Shown here piece after piece: positions 26,400 to 34,636 of a stretch of 64,000 bases of DNA (position 1 is the first letter of the stretch; every line of letters begins with the position of its first letter). The stretch is taken from contig NZ_WNKY01000011.1 of assembly GCF_009720825.1 (NCBI RefSeq), positions 1-64,000 on the forward strand, in the 5' to 3' direction. The DNA is from Duganella radicis (GTDB taxonomy: Bacteria > Pseudomonadota > Gammaproteobacteria > Burkholderiales > Burkholderiaceae_D). The position numbers and the translations under genes were made by a program. The notes beneath the pieces are model-generated. The model did not search any database. It saw only the letters and a list, made by a program, of their open reading frames with translations, and had not been told where the DNA came from.

Positions 26400-26862
26400 G
26401 AGCGATGGGGCGAAATGGTTGATGGGGTGCGGCCCACCGTAACACGCGCCGCGCGGCCCGGGTGCTCATCGCCGTGATTGATCGCGGCGGCCGGCGCCCA
26501 CCGAGGTCAAATGACAACGTCATCCAATTTCTTTCGACGCCAATTCAAATAGTCATCCGCGTGACTTTTTAGTAAAACCTCGGCCGCCATCGCCTGAAGG
26601 CGCCGCGACCGGCGCAATGGTTGCGCTAACCTGAATTGTCGCCGGCCGCGCGGACGCCCCTTGCATAACACAAGGTTGATGCCGAATGCAACCATCCGCC
26701 GCCGATTTACCGCCCGCCTGCCCGCGCCGGCGCCGGCCTGTCGAAATATGACAACGTTGGCAGCGCGTTTTCAACTCGTTATTCTAAAAAAACGTGCGCT
26801 GCCAACCATGCGGCGCACGCTCTACAGTTTGTTCTGGTCCAAAAATAAAAAGGAGTGGGGAG
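26400..26862. promoter_or_regulatory. Divergent 463-bp regulatory gap with two LacI-type sites
   Basis: No gene is seen here. The gap separates the BNR_4 lipoprotein gene (minus) from the TonB-receptor gene (plus). ATGACAACGTCAT at 26511-26523 contains a complete operator half-site and lies about 112 bp before the lipoprotein start. ATGACAACGTTGGCAG at 26748-26763 matches the full palindrome ATGACAACGTTGTCAT at 14 of 16 positions and lies 100 bp before the receptor start. One operator therefore faces each divergent gene. Confidence 0.65.
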
Positions 26863-29808
26863 ATGAGCAAGTTAGTCAAGAAACTCGGCGCACGCCAGGT
26901 CAGTTACGCCGTGGCCATGCTGGGCATGCTGCCGGCGGCACACGCGCAGGAATCGCCGGCGGCCGACCCGGTGGCCTCGTCCAGCGTGGTCCAGGTGAGC
27001 GGTTTCCGCAAGAGCTATACGGATGCGCTGGTCATGAAGCGGCAGAATATCGGTGTCACCGACAGCATCACGGCCGGCGACGGCCGCTTCCCCGACCTGA
27101 ACGTGGGCGAGGCCCTGCAACGCATTTCGGGCATCCAGGTCAACCGCGAGGAAGACGGCCGCAGCGCCTCGGTCAATCTGCGCGGGCTGCCCAGCGCGTT
27201 CGCCAAAGTCACCCTGAACGGCATGGACTTCGCCGCGCCGGTGCTGGGCGGCGCGACGCCGATGGGCGCGTTCGACTCCGACATCTTCAGCGCCTTCACC
27301 GTGGTCAAGTCGGTCTCCGCCGCCGACCAGAGCGGCGGCATCGCCGGCAATATCGACATGGTCATCGCGCCGGCGCTGTCGCGCAAGGAAGGCGCGTTCG
27401 TGAAGCTCTCGGGCGAGCACGATACCCTGGGCGGCTATAACTCGCCCAAGCTGTCCATCAACGTGGCCAAGAAATACGTGGATGGCCAGCTCGGGGTGTT
27501 CGGCATCCTGACCCGCAAGGAAGAAAAGTTCCGCCGCGACTCGCTCTACATCAATCAATTCACCCAGCTGAACCCAACCACCACGCCCAACTTCCTGGCC
27601 CGCTACAAGGACTACTACGCGGCCGACTGCACCGGCCAGCCGTCCGGCTGCGTGGCCGCGCCCGGCGGCACCGGCGCCATTTCCAAGTCCGGCGTCACCA
27701 TCCCGTCCGATATCCGCCAGGCCGCCATGGTCAACGATGGCTCGCTGACCTCGGGCGCGTTCGGCGCCGAGTACAAGGTGTCGCCGCAATTCAAGCTCGG
27801 CGCCCAGTACTTCTTCAGCAACCGTGAAATGAAGGGCACCGCGCTCGACATCCTCGACATCGATTACCGCGACGCCAATACCGTGATCGATCCGAGCGCC
27901 GCGCCGTTCCTGCATTCGGACGGCCGTTACTATGTGATGGACTACAACTTCACCAATCCGCGCGTATACGGCTCGATGCGGGCCCAGCCATTTGTGCAAA
28001 AGTCCAATGGCCTCAACCTGAAAGGCGCCTACACCGACAGCGACTGGCGCGTCGAGGGCACCGGCGTGCTGTCCAGCGCCACCAACTATGGCTACCAGGG
28101 CCAGCTGGACGTGCGCAACACGGCCAAGCCACTGGGCACCAGCGGACTGGGGAACGGCGTCACCGGGCGCGTCGGCCTGTCGGGCGGGCTCAGCAACTTC
28201 CTCATGAATTTCAACCAGAGCACGCCGGCGCTGGGCGCAGCCCAGTTGACCGGCCCCTGGACCTGGGGCGGCACCGGCAACACGCCGACCGTCACCAACG
28301 CGACCGGCGACGTGTTCATCATTGCCGGCTCCGACAACTACGCCGACAACAAGGTCAAGTCCCTCAAGCTCGATGTCGAGCGCTTCGTCGAGCTGCCGTG
28401 GCTGGAAGCGATCCAGGGCGGCGCCCAGTACAACAAGAACGACTACAACTCACGGGCCTACCGTTCCAGCGCCGCCGGCGTCGACTACAGCAAGATCAGC
28501 ACCGGTTTCGTGACGCAAAGCGCGTTTGCCGGCGATTTTTTCGGCGGCAACGCCGGCAATTACCTGCGCAACTGGCAGACCGTCAACTACAACCTGGTCA
28601 GCTCAACCTTGCAGCCGACCATCGCCGGCAATCTGCTGCGCACCGCCAGCGGCTGGGTCAACGACCCGGCGGACGGCGGCTTCACCAGTAATAACTTCAG
28701 CATGGACGACGATATCAGGGCGCTGTACCTGATGGGCAAGCTGGATGGCAAGCTCGCCGGCATCCGCATTCGCGGCCACGTCGGGCTGCGCCGCGAGGAG
28801 ACCCGGCAGACCGTCATTTCCATGGACCGCACCGGCACCGGGGCGGCCGCGACCTTCAAGACCAACACCAAGGAAAGCCGGTACACCAACAACCTGCCGT
28901 CGATGCTGCTGGCGGCGGACGTGACCGATAAACTGGTGGTCCGCTATGGCAACTACAAGACCTTTGTGCGCCCCAACCCGCGCGACATTTCGCCGATCTC
29001 CACCACGGTGGTGGAGGACCCGGTCAACGGCGGCTTCACCGTCAGCCTGGGCCGCGTGAACATCGAGCCGTACACCTCGAAGTCGCAGGATTTGTCGCTG
29101 GAGTATTACAACCGGCCCAACAGCATGATCGGCATGGCCTTCTACCAGAAAAAAATCAGTGGCATGATCGTCGGCGAAAACCGCGACGCCCTGCTGTGCC
29201 CGGCCAACGGCTACAACCTGGGCCTGGGCAACTGGAGCGTGGTCAGCGACCGCTGCGTCAGCGACCTGGCGGCGCCCGCCGGCAAGGGCCTGAACGGCAA
29301 ATACACGATCGACGTGAACGGCGCGGTCAACTCGCCGAACGATCTGGTGGCACAGGGCGCGGAGCTGACCGTGCAGCAGGCGTTCGACTTCCTGCCGGCG
29401 CCGTTCAACGGCATGGGTGGCGTCTTCAACTACTCCTACACCCGCACCAAAGGCCTGGCGCCGGACGGCACGCCCGCCTTCCTGAACAATGTGTCGCCGC
29501 GCTCGGCCAACCTCATCCTGTACTACGAAACGCCGGTCTGGGGCGTGCGCGGGGTGTACAACTACCGCGACGAGTACAACCTGCCAAGCGGCGGCACGTT
29601 CAGCGGCGCCGCGCGCGCGGTGAAGGCGCGCGGCCAGTTCGACCTCTCGGCCTCGTACAAGCTGACGCCGGACCTGACGCTGGCGGTGGACGCCTTCAAC
29701 CTGACCGACACCTTCCGCCAGGAATATGAAGGAACGGCGGCCAAGCTGCGCCGTGCGGACTACGATGGCCGCACCTACCAGTTCTCGCTGCGCTACACCT
29801 TCTTCTGA
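26863..29808 (+). CDS. TonB-dependent receptor of the polysaccharide locus
   Basis: A 981-residue outer-membrane receptor. The ATG at 26863 has AGGAG 7 nt upstream, so the longer reading from 26794 is rejected. A signal peptide ends at PAAHA. The plug domain (DLNVGEALQRISGIQVNRE, VNLRGLPSAFAKVTLNG) is followed by a barrel ending YQFSLRYTFF with terminal Phe. The subfamily typically imports oligosaccharides released by surface enzymes. It is divergent from the BNR_4 lipoprotein and has a LacI-type operator 100 bp upstream, tying it to the locus. It probably brings arabinogalactan fragments into the periplasm. Confidence 0.92.
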   Translation: MSKLVKKLGARQVSYAVAMLGMLPAAHAQESPAADPVASSSVVQVSGFRKSYTDALVMKRQNIGVTDSITAGDGRFPDLNVGEALQRISGIQVNREEDGRSASVNLRGLPSAFAKVTLNGMDFAAPVLGGATPMGAFDSDIFSAFTVVKSVSAADQSGGIAGNIDMVIAPALSRKEGAFVKLSGEHDTLGGYNSPKLSINVAKKYVDGQLGVFGILTRKEEKFRRDSLYINQFTQLNPTTTPNFLARYKDYYAADCTGQPSGCVAAPGGTGAISKSGVTIPSDIRQAAMVNDGSLTSGAFGAEYKVSPQFKLGAQYFFSNREMKGTALDILDIDYRDANTVIDPSAAPFLHSDGRYYVMDYNFTNPRVYGSMRAQPFVQKSNGLNLKGAYTDSDWRVEGTGVLSSATNYGYQGQLDVRNTAKPLGTSGLGNGVTGRVGLSGGLSNFLMNFNQSTPALGAAQLTGPWTWGGTGNTPTVTNATGDVFIIAGSDNYADNKVKSLKLDVERFVELPWLEAIQGGAQYNKNDYNSRAYRSSAAGVDYSKISTGFVTQSAFAGDFFGGNAGNYLRNWQTVNYNLVSSTLQPTIAGNLLRTASGWVNDPADGGFTSNNFSMDDDIRALYLMGKLDGKLAGIRIRGHVGLRREETRQTVISMDRTGTGAAATFKTNTKESRYTNNLPSMLLAADVTDKLVVRYGNYKTFVRPNPRDISPISTTVVEDPVNGGFTVSLGRVNIEPYTSKSQDLSLEYYNRPNSMIGMAFYQKKISGMIVGENRDALLCPANGYNLGLGNWSVVSDRCVSDLAAPAGKGLNGKYTIDVNGAVNSPNDLVAQGAELTVQQAFDFLPAPFNGMGGVFNYSYTRTKGLAPDGTPAFLNNVSPRSANLILYYETPVWGVRGVYNYRDEYNLPSGGTFSGAARAVKARGQFDLSASYKLTPDLTLAVDAFNLTDTFRQEYEGTAAKLRRADYDGRTYQFSLRYTFF

Positions 29809-29861
29809 GCGCGCGCTGGCGGCGTTGCGCGGCTGCCGGACATGCCTCGGCGGCCGGCGCG

Positions 29862-30842
29862 TCACCACGCACAGGCTTTAGGCGCTTCGCCTCCGGGGCC
29901 GGGCCAGATCTGGTCCAGACGGCGCAACACCTCGGGGGACAAGCAGATGTCGACCGCGCGCAGGTTAGCGGCAAGCTGCTCCCTGGTGCGTGGACCGATG
30001 ATGGGCGCGCTGACGGCGGGATTGTGCAGCAGCCCCCCCAGCGCGACGTCCGATGGCTGTTCGCCCAGTTCACGGCACAGCGCTTCGTAAGCCTCCAGCT
30101 GCGCGCGGTGCCGTTCGATGACGTCACCGAGCGCACCTCGGCGGCCTGACGCGGCCTTGCCCAGGGTCCCGCCCAGCAAGCCGCCGGCCAGCGGGCTCCA
30201 CGGGATCACGCCGATACCGAGATGACGACACGCCGGCACGAGCTCCAGCTCGACGGTGCGATTCGCCAGGTTGTACAGGCTTTGCTCCGAGACCAATCCA
30301 AGGAAATGGCGGGAGTTCGCCGCACCTTGCGCCATGGCGATGTGCCAGGCCGCGAAATTGCTGCTGCCGACGTACAGCACCTTGCCCTGCTGAACCAGTA
30401 GCTCGAACGCCTGCCAGATCTCTTCCCACGGGGTGTGGCGGTCGATATGGTGCATCTGGTACAGGTCGATGCGGTCGGTCTTCAGGCGCCGCAGGCTGTC
30501 CTCGCAAGCCTTGCGGATATGGTAGGCCGACAGGCGCCGGTCGTTGGGGCCGTAGCCCATGGGCTGATAAAGCTTGGTCGCGAGGACGATCCGGTCGCGC
30601 GCCTGGCGCTCGTGCATCCAGCGGCCAATGATCTCTTCCGAGTGGCCATAACCTTTTTCCATGTCCGGCTTCTGCGGCCCGCCATAGACGTCCGCCGTAT
30701 CGATGAAGTTGATGCCCGCGTCGAGCGCCGCGTCCATGATCCCGAAGCTGGCCTTTTCATCGCTCACGTAGCCAAAGTTCATCGTGCCGAGTCCCAGGCG
30801 GCTGACTTTCAGGCCTGTCCGGCCCAGGTTTGCGTACTTCAT
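29862..30842 (-). CDS. Aldo/keto reductase
   Basis: A 326-residue NADPH-dependent oxidoreductase of the aldo/keto reductase superfamily. The catalytic tetrad is visible: Asp48 and Tyr53 in DTADVYG, Lys90 in VLATK and His131/132 in QMHHID. The C-terminal cofactor-binding region IIGPRTREQL is present. AAAGGA precedes the ATG. It is divergent from the MFS-LysR pair, a common arrangement in which the LysR controls both sides. The substrate is unknown; these enzymes reduce reactive aldehydes and ketones. Confidence 0.9.
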   Translation of the reverse strand: MKYANLGRTGLKVSRLGLGTMNFGYVSDEKASFGIMDAALDAGINFIDTADVYGGPQKPDMEKGYGHSEEIIGRWMHERQARDRIVLATKLYQPMGYGPNDRRLSAYHIRKACEDSLRRLKTDRIDLYQMHHIDRHTPWEEIWQAFELLVQQGKVLYVGSSNFAAWHIAMAQGAANSRHFLGLVSEQSLYNLANRTVELELVPACRHLGIGVIPWSPLAGGLLGGTLGKAASGRRGALGDVIERHRAQLEAYEALCRELGEQPSDVALGGLLHNPAVSAPIIGPRTREQLAANLRAVDICLSPEVLRRLDQIWPGPGGEAPKACAW

Positions 30843-31008
30843 GATCGTCCTTTGCAGCTGGTTTATAAATTGTGATCATCAATCTACACGTCCGAATCCA
30901 TTAATTGATGAATCGCGTTCATAAGCCCAATCAATGCGGGACCGTCCTTTCAGCTGCGCTCGCCCCTACCATGCTGGTCTTCCAACCACCTATCTAAAAG
31001 GCATCCCC

Positions 31009-32238
31009 ATGACTGTAAAGGCAAATGGCGCTTACGCGAACGACCGCGAGGCGTGCTCCAGGCCGGCGGCAGGCACCAGCCACGATACGCCAGCGGCTTG
31101 GGGCGGCGTGCTTGCCATGTCGCTGGGCGCATTCGCCCTGGTCGCGTCGGAATTCATGCCGGTCAGCTTGCTGACCCCGGTCGCCGCCGACCTCCACATC
31201 ACCGAAGGCCAGGCCGGCCAGGCCATCTCGGTCTCCGGCGCCTTCGCCGTGATGACCAGCCTGTTCATCTCCTCGCTGGCGGGAAAGCTGGACCGCAAGC
31301 TGCTGTTGCTGGGCATGTCGCTGTTGATGATCGCCTCCGGCTCGATCGCCGCATTCGCCCCCAACTTCACCGTCTTCATGATCGGCCGCGCCTTTGTCGG
31401 CGTCGCGATCGGCGGATTCTGGTCCATGTCAGCGGCAACGGCGATGCGCCTGGTGCCCGATCGCCACGTCCCACGGGCGCTGGCGATCGTCAATGGCGGC
31501 AACGCGCTGGCGACGGTGGTGGCGGCGCCGCTCGGCAGCTACCTGGGTGCGATGGTCGGCTGGCGCGGGGCGTTCTTCTGCCTGGTTCCCGTGGCGGCGC
31601 TTGCGCTCGGATGGAAACTGGCCAGCCTGCCTTCGATGCCTGCCAGCGCGGAGGCAGGCGCCGGCCGCGCGTTCGCACTGTTGCGGCGCCCCGCCGTCGC
31701 GCTGGGCATGCTGGCGGTCAGCCTGTTCTTCATGGGCCAGTTTGCGCTGTTCACCTACCTGCGCCCCTTCCTCGAATTGGAGACCCGGGCGGACGCCGCG
31801 CTGCTGTCCCTGCTGCTGCTGGTGATTGGCGTGGCCGGCTTCATCGGCACCACCCTGATCGGCGCCTTGCTGAAGAGCGGCCTGTTCCGCATCCTGGTGG
31901 CCATTCCCCTGATCATGGCGGCCATCGCGGTGGCGCTCCCGGCGTTCGGCGCGTCGGCCATGGTGACCGCGCTGCTGCTGGCCGTCTGGGGGCTGGTGGG
32001 CACGTCCGCCCCGGTGGCCTGGTTCACCTGGCTGGCGCAGACCCTGCCCGACGACGCCGAAACCGGTGGCGGCCTGATGGTGGCGGTGATCCAGCTGGCG
32101 ATCGCCTCCGGCGCCACGGTGGGCGGCGTGCTGTTTGACGCCAACGGTTACCAGGCCACGTTCGGCGCCAGCGCGGCGGTGCTGGTCGCCGCCGCCATCG
32201 TGGCGGTCATGGCCGGACGCGCAGTCCGCGGCGCATAG
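31009..32238 (+). CDS. MFS efflux transporter (AraJ/NepI-like DHA1 group)
   Basis: A 409-residue, twelve-helix major-facilitator protein. The start at 31009 is chosen because AAAGG lies 7 nt upstream and a long hydrophilic N-terminus precedes helix 1 (GAFALVASEFMPVSLLTPVA), a segment typical of sugar/nucleoside/drug exporters of the AraJ-NepI-YdhP group. Other landmarks are LAGKLDRKLLLL and the RAFVGVAIGGFWSMS segment of helix 5. It exports small molecules using the proton gradient. It is followed 35 nt later by a LysR gene. Confidence 0.88.
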   Translation: MTVKANGAYANDREACSRPAAGTSHDTPAAWGGVLAMSLGAFALVASEFMPVSLLTPVAADLHITEGQAGQAISVSGAFAVMTSLFISSLAGKLDRKLLLLGMSLLMIASGSIAAFAPNFTVFMIGRAFVGVAIGGFWSMSAATAMRLVPDRHVPRALAIVNGGNALATVVAAPLGSYLGAMVGWRGAFFCLVPVAALALGWKLASLPSMPASAEAGAGRAFALLRRPAVALGMLAVSLFFMGQFALFTYLRPFLELETRADAALLSLLLLVIGVAGFIGTTLIGALLKSGLFRILVAIPLIMAAIAVALPAFGASAMVTALLLAVWGLVGTSAPVAWFTWLAQTLPDDAETGGGLMVAVIQLAIASGATVGGVLFDANGYQATFGASAAVLVAAAIVAVMAGRAVRGA

Positions 32239-32273
32239 TAGAATCGGGTCAACTTCAACAAGACACCGGGTTT

Positions 32274-33167
32274 ATGGCACGCGACAACATCAGCGACATC
32301 CTCGTGTTCCTGGCGGTGGCGCGGGAGCGCAGCTTCACCCGCGCCGCCTCCAAGCTGGGCATGACGCAATCGGCACTGAGCCACACCATCCGTTCGCTGG
32401 AGGCGCGCCTCGGGGTGCGCCTGCTGACGCGCACCACCCGCAGCGTGTCGCCGACCGAGGCCGGCGAGCGTCTGTTGCAGAATGTCGCGCCACGGCTGGA
32501 AGAGATCGACGCCGAGATCCTCGCCGTCAGCAATATGGGGGACGCGCCGGCCGGCACCGTGCGCATCACCGCCACCGACCACGTGATCGACAATGTGCTG
32601 TGGCCCCGGCTGGCGCCGCTGCTGCTGCGCTACCCGGACATCCATGTCGAGATCAGCGCCGAATACCGGATGGTCGATATCGCCGCAGAGCGCTATGACA
32701 TCGGGGTGCGCTGGGGCGACATGCTGGAACAGGACATGATCGCGGTGCGCCTCACACCGGACACCCGCACCATGATCGTCGGCTCGCCGGCATACTTCGC
32801 GCATCGCCGCGCCCCGGCCTCGCTCCAGGACCTGATGAAACACAATTGCATCGGCCTGCGCCTGGCCTCGCGGGGCGGCATTTATGGCTGGGAGCTACAG
32901 CATGAGGGACGCAGCGTCGAGCTGCATCCGCGCGGACAACTGGTGTTCAATGGCGGCTACCAGATGTTGCAGGCGGCTCTCAGCGGCTGCGGACTGGCTT
33001 TCCTGACCGACGACCTGGCCGGCGGCTACGTGCGTAGCGGACGCCTGGTCAGCGTCATGGAGCACTGGTGCCCGGGCTTTCCCGGCCTGCACGCCTACTA
33101 TCCGAGCCGCCGGCACGCATCGCGCGCGCTGGAGCTCGTGATCGAGGCGATCCGTCTCAAGAACTGA
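32274..33167 (+). CDS. LysR-family transcriptional regulator
   Basis: A 297-residue LysR protein with helix-turn-helix FTRAASKLGMTQSALSHTIR and an inducer-binding domain (GTVRITATDHVIDNVLWP, EYRMVDIAAERYDIGVRWG) of the CrgA/AaeR-like subgroup. It lies directly downstream of the MFS exporter on the same strand, with the aldo/keto reductase divergent, so these three likely form one stress- or metabolite-responsive module. The inducer is unknown. Confidence 0.9.
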   Translation: MARDNISDILVFLAVARERSFTRAASKLGMTQSALSHTIRSLEARLGVRLLTRTTRSVSPTEAGERLLQNVAPRLEEIDAEILAVSNMGDAPAGTVRITATDHVIDNVLWPRLAPLLLRYPDIHVEISAEYRMVDIAAERYDIGVRWGDMLEQDMIAVRLTPDTRTMIVGSPAYFAHRRAPASLQDLMKHNCIGLRLASRGGIYGWELQHEGRSVELHPRGQLVFNGGYQMLQAALSGCGLAFLTDDLAGGYVRSGRLVSVMEHWCPGFPGLHAYYPSRRHASRALELVIEAIRLKN

Positions 33168-33185
33168 TTTCACAGCGAGCACCGC

Positions 33186-34070
33186 ATGCAAACACTGGCT
33201 GACGCCATCGCCCACTGGACCCAGGGGCGGGAGGATTACCCCACCCCCATCGCCAATTTGTTCCTGTACCGGCGCAACCAGCCGACGCCGCCGCAAGTAT
33301 GCCTGGTGGAGCCCAGCATCGTGTGCGTCGCTCAAGGCGCGAAACAACTGGTCATCGGCGAACAATCCTACCGCTACGATGCCCGGCGTTTCATGGTGGC
33401 GGCGCTCAACCTCCCCGGCAGCACGCAGGTGCTGGAGGCGCAGCCGGACCGGCCATGCCTCGGCCTGGTGTACAAGCTGGACCTGCGTGCCATCGCCGAA
33501 CTGTCGGCGCACAGCAAGCTGGCGGCGCCAGCCGAGATTGCCAGCCAGGGCGCGGCCGCCATCGGCAGCATGACGCCCGCGCTGGCCCATCCCTTCCAGC
33601 GCCTGATCGCCCTGCTGGACGAGCCTGAATCCCTGCCCGTGCTGGCGCCCTTGATCGAACGCGAGATCCACTACCGCTTGCTGCTCAGCGACCAGTCCGC
33701 ACGCCTGCGGCAGATCGCGTCCGCCGGCAGCCAAAGCTTCCGCGTCGCACGCGCGCTGGACTGGCTGCGCGAGCACTATGCCCTGCCGTTGCGGGTCGAC
33801 GAACTGACGGCGCGCGTCAACATGAGCACGTCCAACCTGCACCTGCACTTCCGGCAACTGACCGCGATGAGCCCTTTGCAATACCAGAAATGGCTGCGCC
33901 TGAACGAGGCACGGCGCCTGATGCTGAATGAACAGCTCGATGCCGCCAGCGCGGCGTTCAAGGTCGGCTATGAAAGCCCGTCCCAGTTCAGCCGGGAATA
34001 CAGCCGCCTGTTCCGCGCGCCACCCAAGCGCGACATCGACACCATGCGGCGCGAGGCCGCTGTCGCCTGA
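33186..34070 (+). CDS. AraC-family transcriptional regulator
   Basis: A 294-residue regulator with an AraC_N-type ligand domain (PQVCLVEPSIVCVAQGAKQL, YDARRFMVAALNLPGS) and two C-terminal helix-turn-helix motifs (LRVDELTARVNMSTSNLHLH and AASAAFKVGYESPSQFSREY). It starts 18 nt after the LysR stop, so it may be co-transcribed with it. It ends 107 bp before the iorA-type gene and could control either neighbour. AraC_N proteins often control aldo/keto reductase or dehydrogenase genes. Confidence 0.9.
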   Translation: MQTLADAIAHWTQGREDYPTPIANLFLYRRNQPTPPQVCLVEPSIVCVAQGAKQLVIGEQSYRYDARRFMVAALNLPGSTQVLEAQPDRPCLGLVYKLDLRAIAELSAHSKLAAPAEIASQGAAAIGSMTPALAHPFQRLIALLDEPESLPVLAPLIEREIHYRLLLSDQSARLRQIASAGSQSFRVARALDWLREHYALPLRVDELTARVNMSTSNLHLHFRQLTAMSPLQYQKWLRLNEARRLMLNEQLDAASAAFKVGYESPSQFSREYSRLFRAPPKRDIDTMRREAAVA

Positions 34071-34138
34071 GGCGCCAAAGAGGATCAGGCAAGAATTCCA
34101 TGGGATTGTGCTATGCGCGGCGCAAATCCGTTCAATAG

Positions 34139-34154
34139 AATGCAAGCTTGCATT
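34139..34154. promoter_or_regulatory. Perfect 16-bp palindrome upstream of the iorAB-type operon
   Basis: AATGCAAGCTTGCATT lies 23 bp before the iorA start codon and overlaps a -10-like TAGAAT at 34136-34141. Its position suggests an operator that would block the operon's promoter. The cognate regulator is unknown. Confidence 0.5.
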
Positions 34155-34177
34155 TCCACATGAGCGGAGAGTAAGGA

Positions 34178-34636
34178 ATGATCACACTGAATATCAACGG
34201 CTCGACCACACGTGTCGACGTCGCCGCCGACACCCCATTGCTGTGGGTGCTGCGCGACCAATTGCACCTGACCGGCACCAAATATGGCTGCGGCATGGGC
34301 TTGTGCGGCGCCTGCACCGCGCACCTGGATGGCACGCCGATTCGTTCGTGCAGCACGCCGGTGTCGGCGGCGGTCGGCAAGAAGATCGTCACGATCGAAG
34401 GCGTCGACCGCGCGCGCACAGGCCAAGTGGTGCAGGAAGCCTGGAAAAAGCTGGACGTGGTGCAGTGCGGCTACTGCCAGTCCGGCCAGATCATGAGCGC
34501 AGTCGCCCTGCTGGAAGGCAATCGCAAACCATCCGACACCGACATTGACGCCGCCATGGCCGGCAATATCTGCCGCTGCGCCACCTATGTGCGCATCCGC
34601 GCCGCCATCCATCAAGCCGCACAGGAGCTGGCATGA
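34178..34636 (+). CDS. iorA: Isoquinoline 1-oxidoreductase-type [2Fe-2S] subunit
   Basis: The small electron-transfer subunit (152 residues) of a two-subunit molybdenum hydroxylase. It carries the plant-type cluster cysteines Cys38, 43, 46 and 58 ([14 protein letters not shown]) and the second cluster ligands Cys97, Cys100, Cys132 and Cys134 (CGYC, CRC). It passes electrons from the molybdopterin subunit to an acceptor, probably a periplasmic cytochrome. Its stop overlaps the start of the large subunit (ATGA). The symbol reflects the family; the true substrate (an N-heterocycle or aldehyde) is not known. Confidence 0.88.
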   Translation: MITLNINGSTTRVDVAADTPLLWVLRDQLHLTGTKYGCGMGLCGACTAHLDGTPIRSCSTPVSAAVGKKIVTIEGVDRARTGQVVQEAWKKLDVVQCGYCQSGQIMSAVALLEGNRKPSDTDIDAAMAGNICRCATYVRIRAAIHQAAQELA

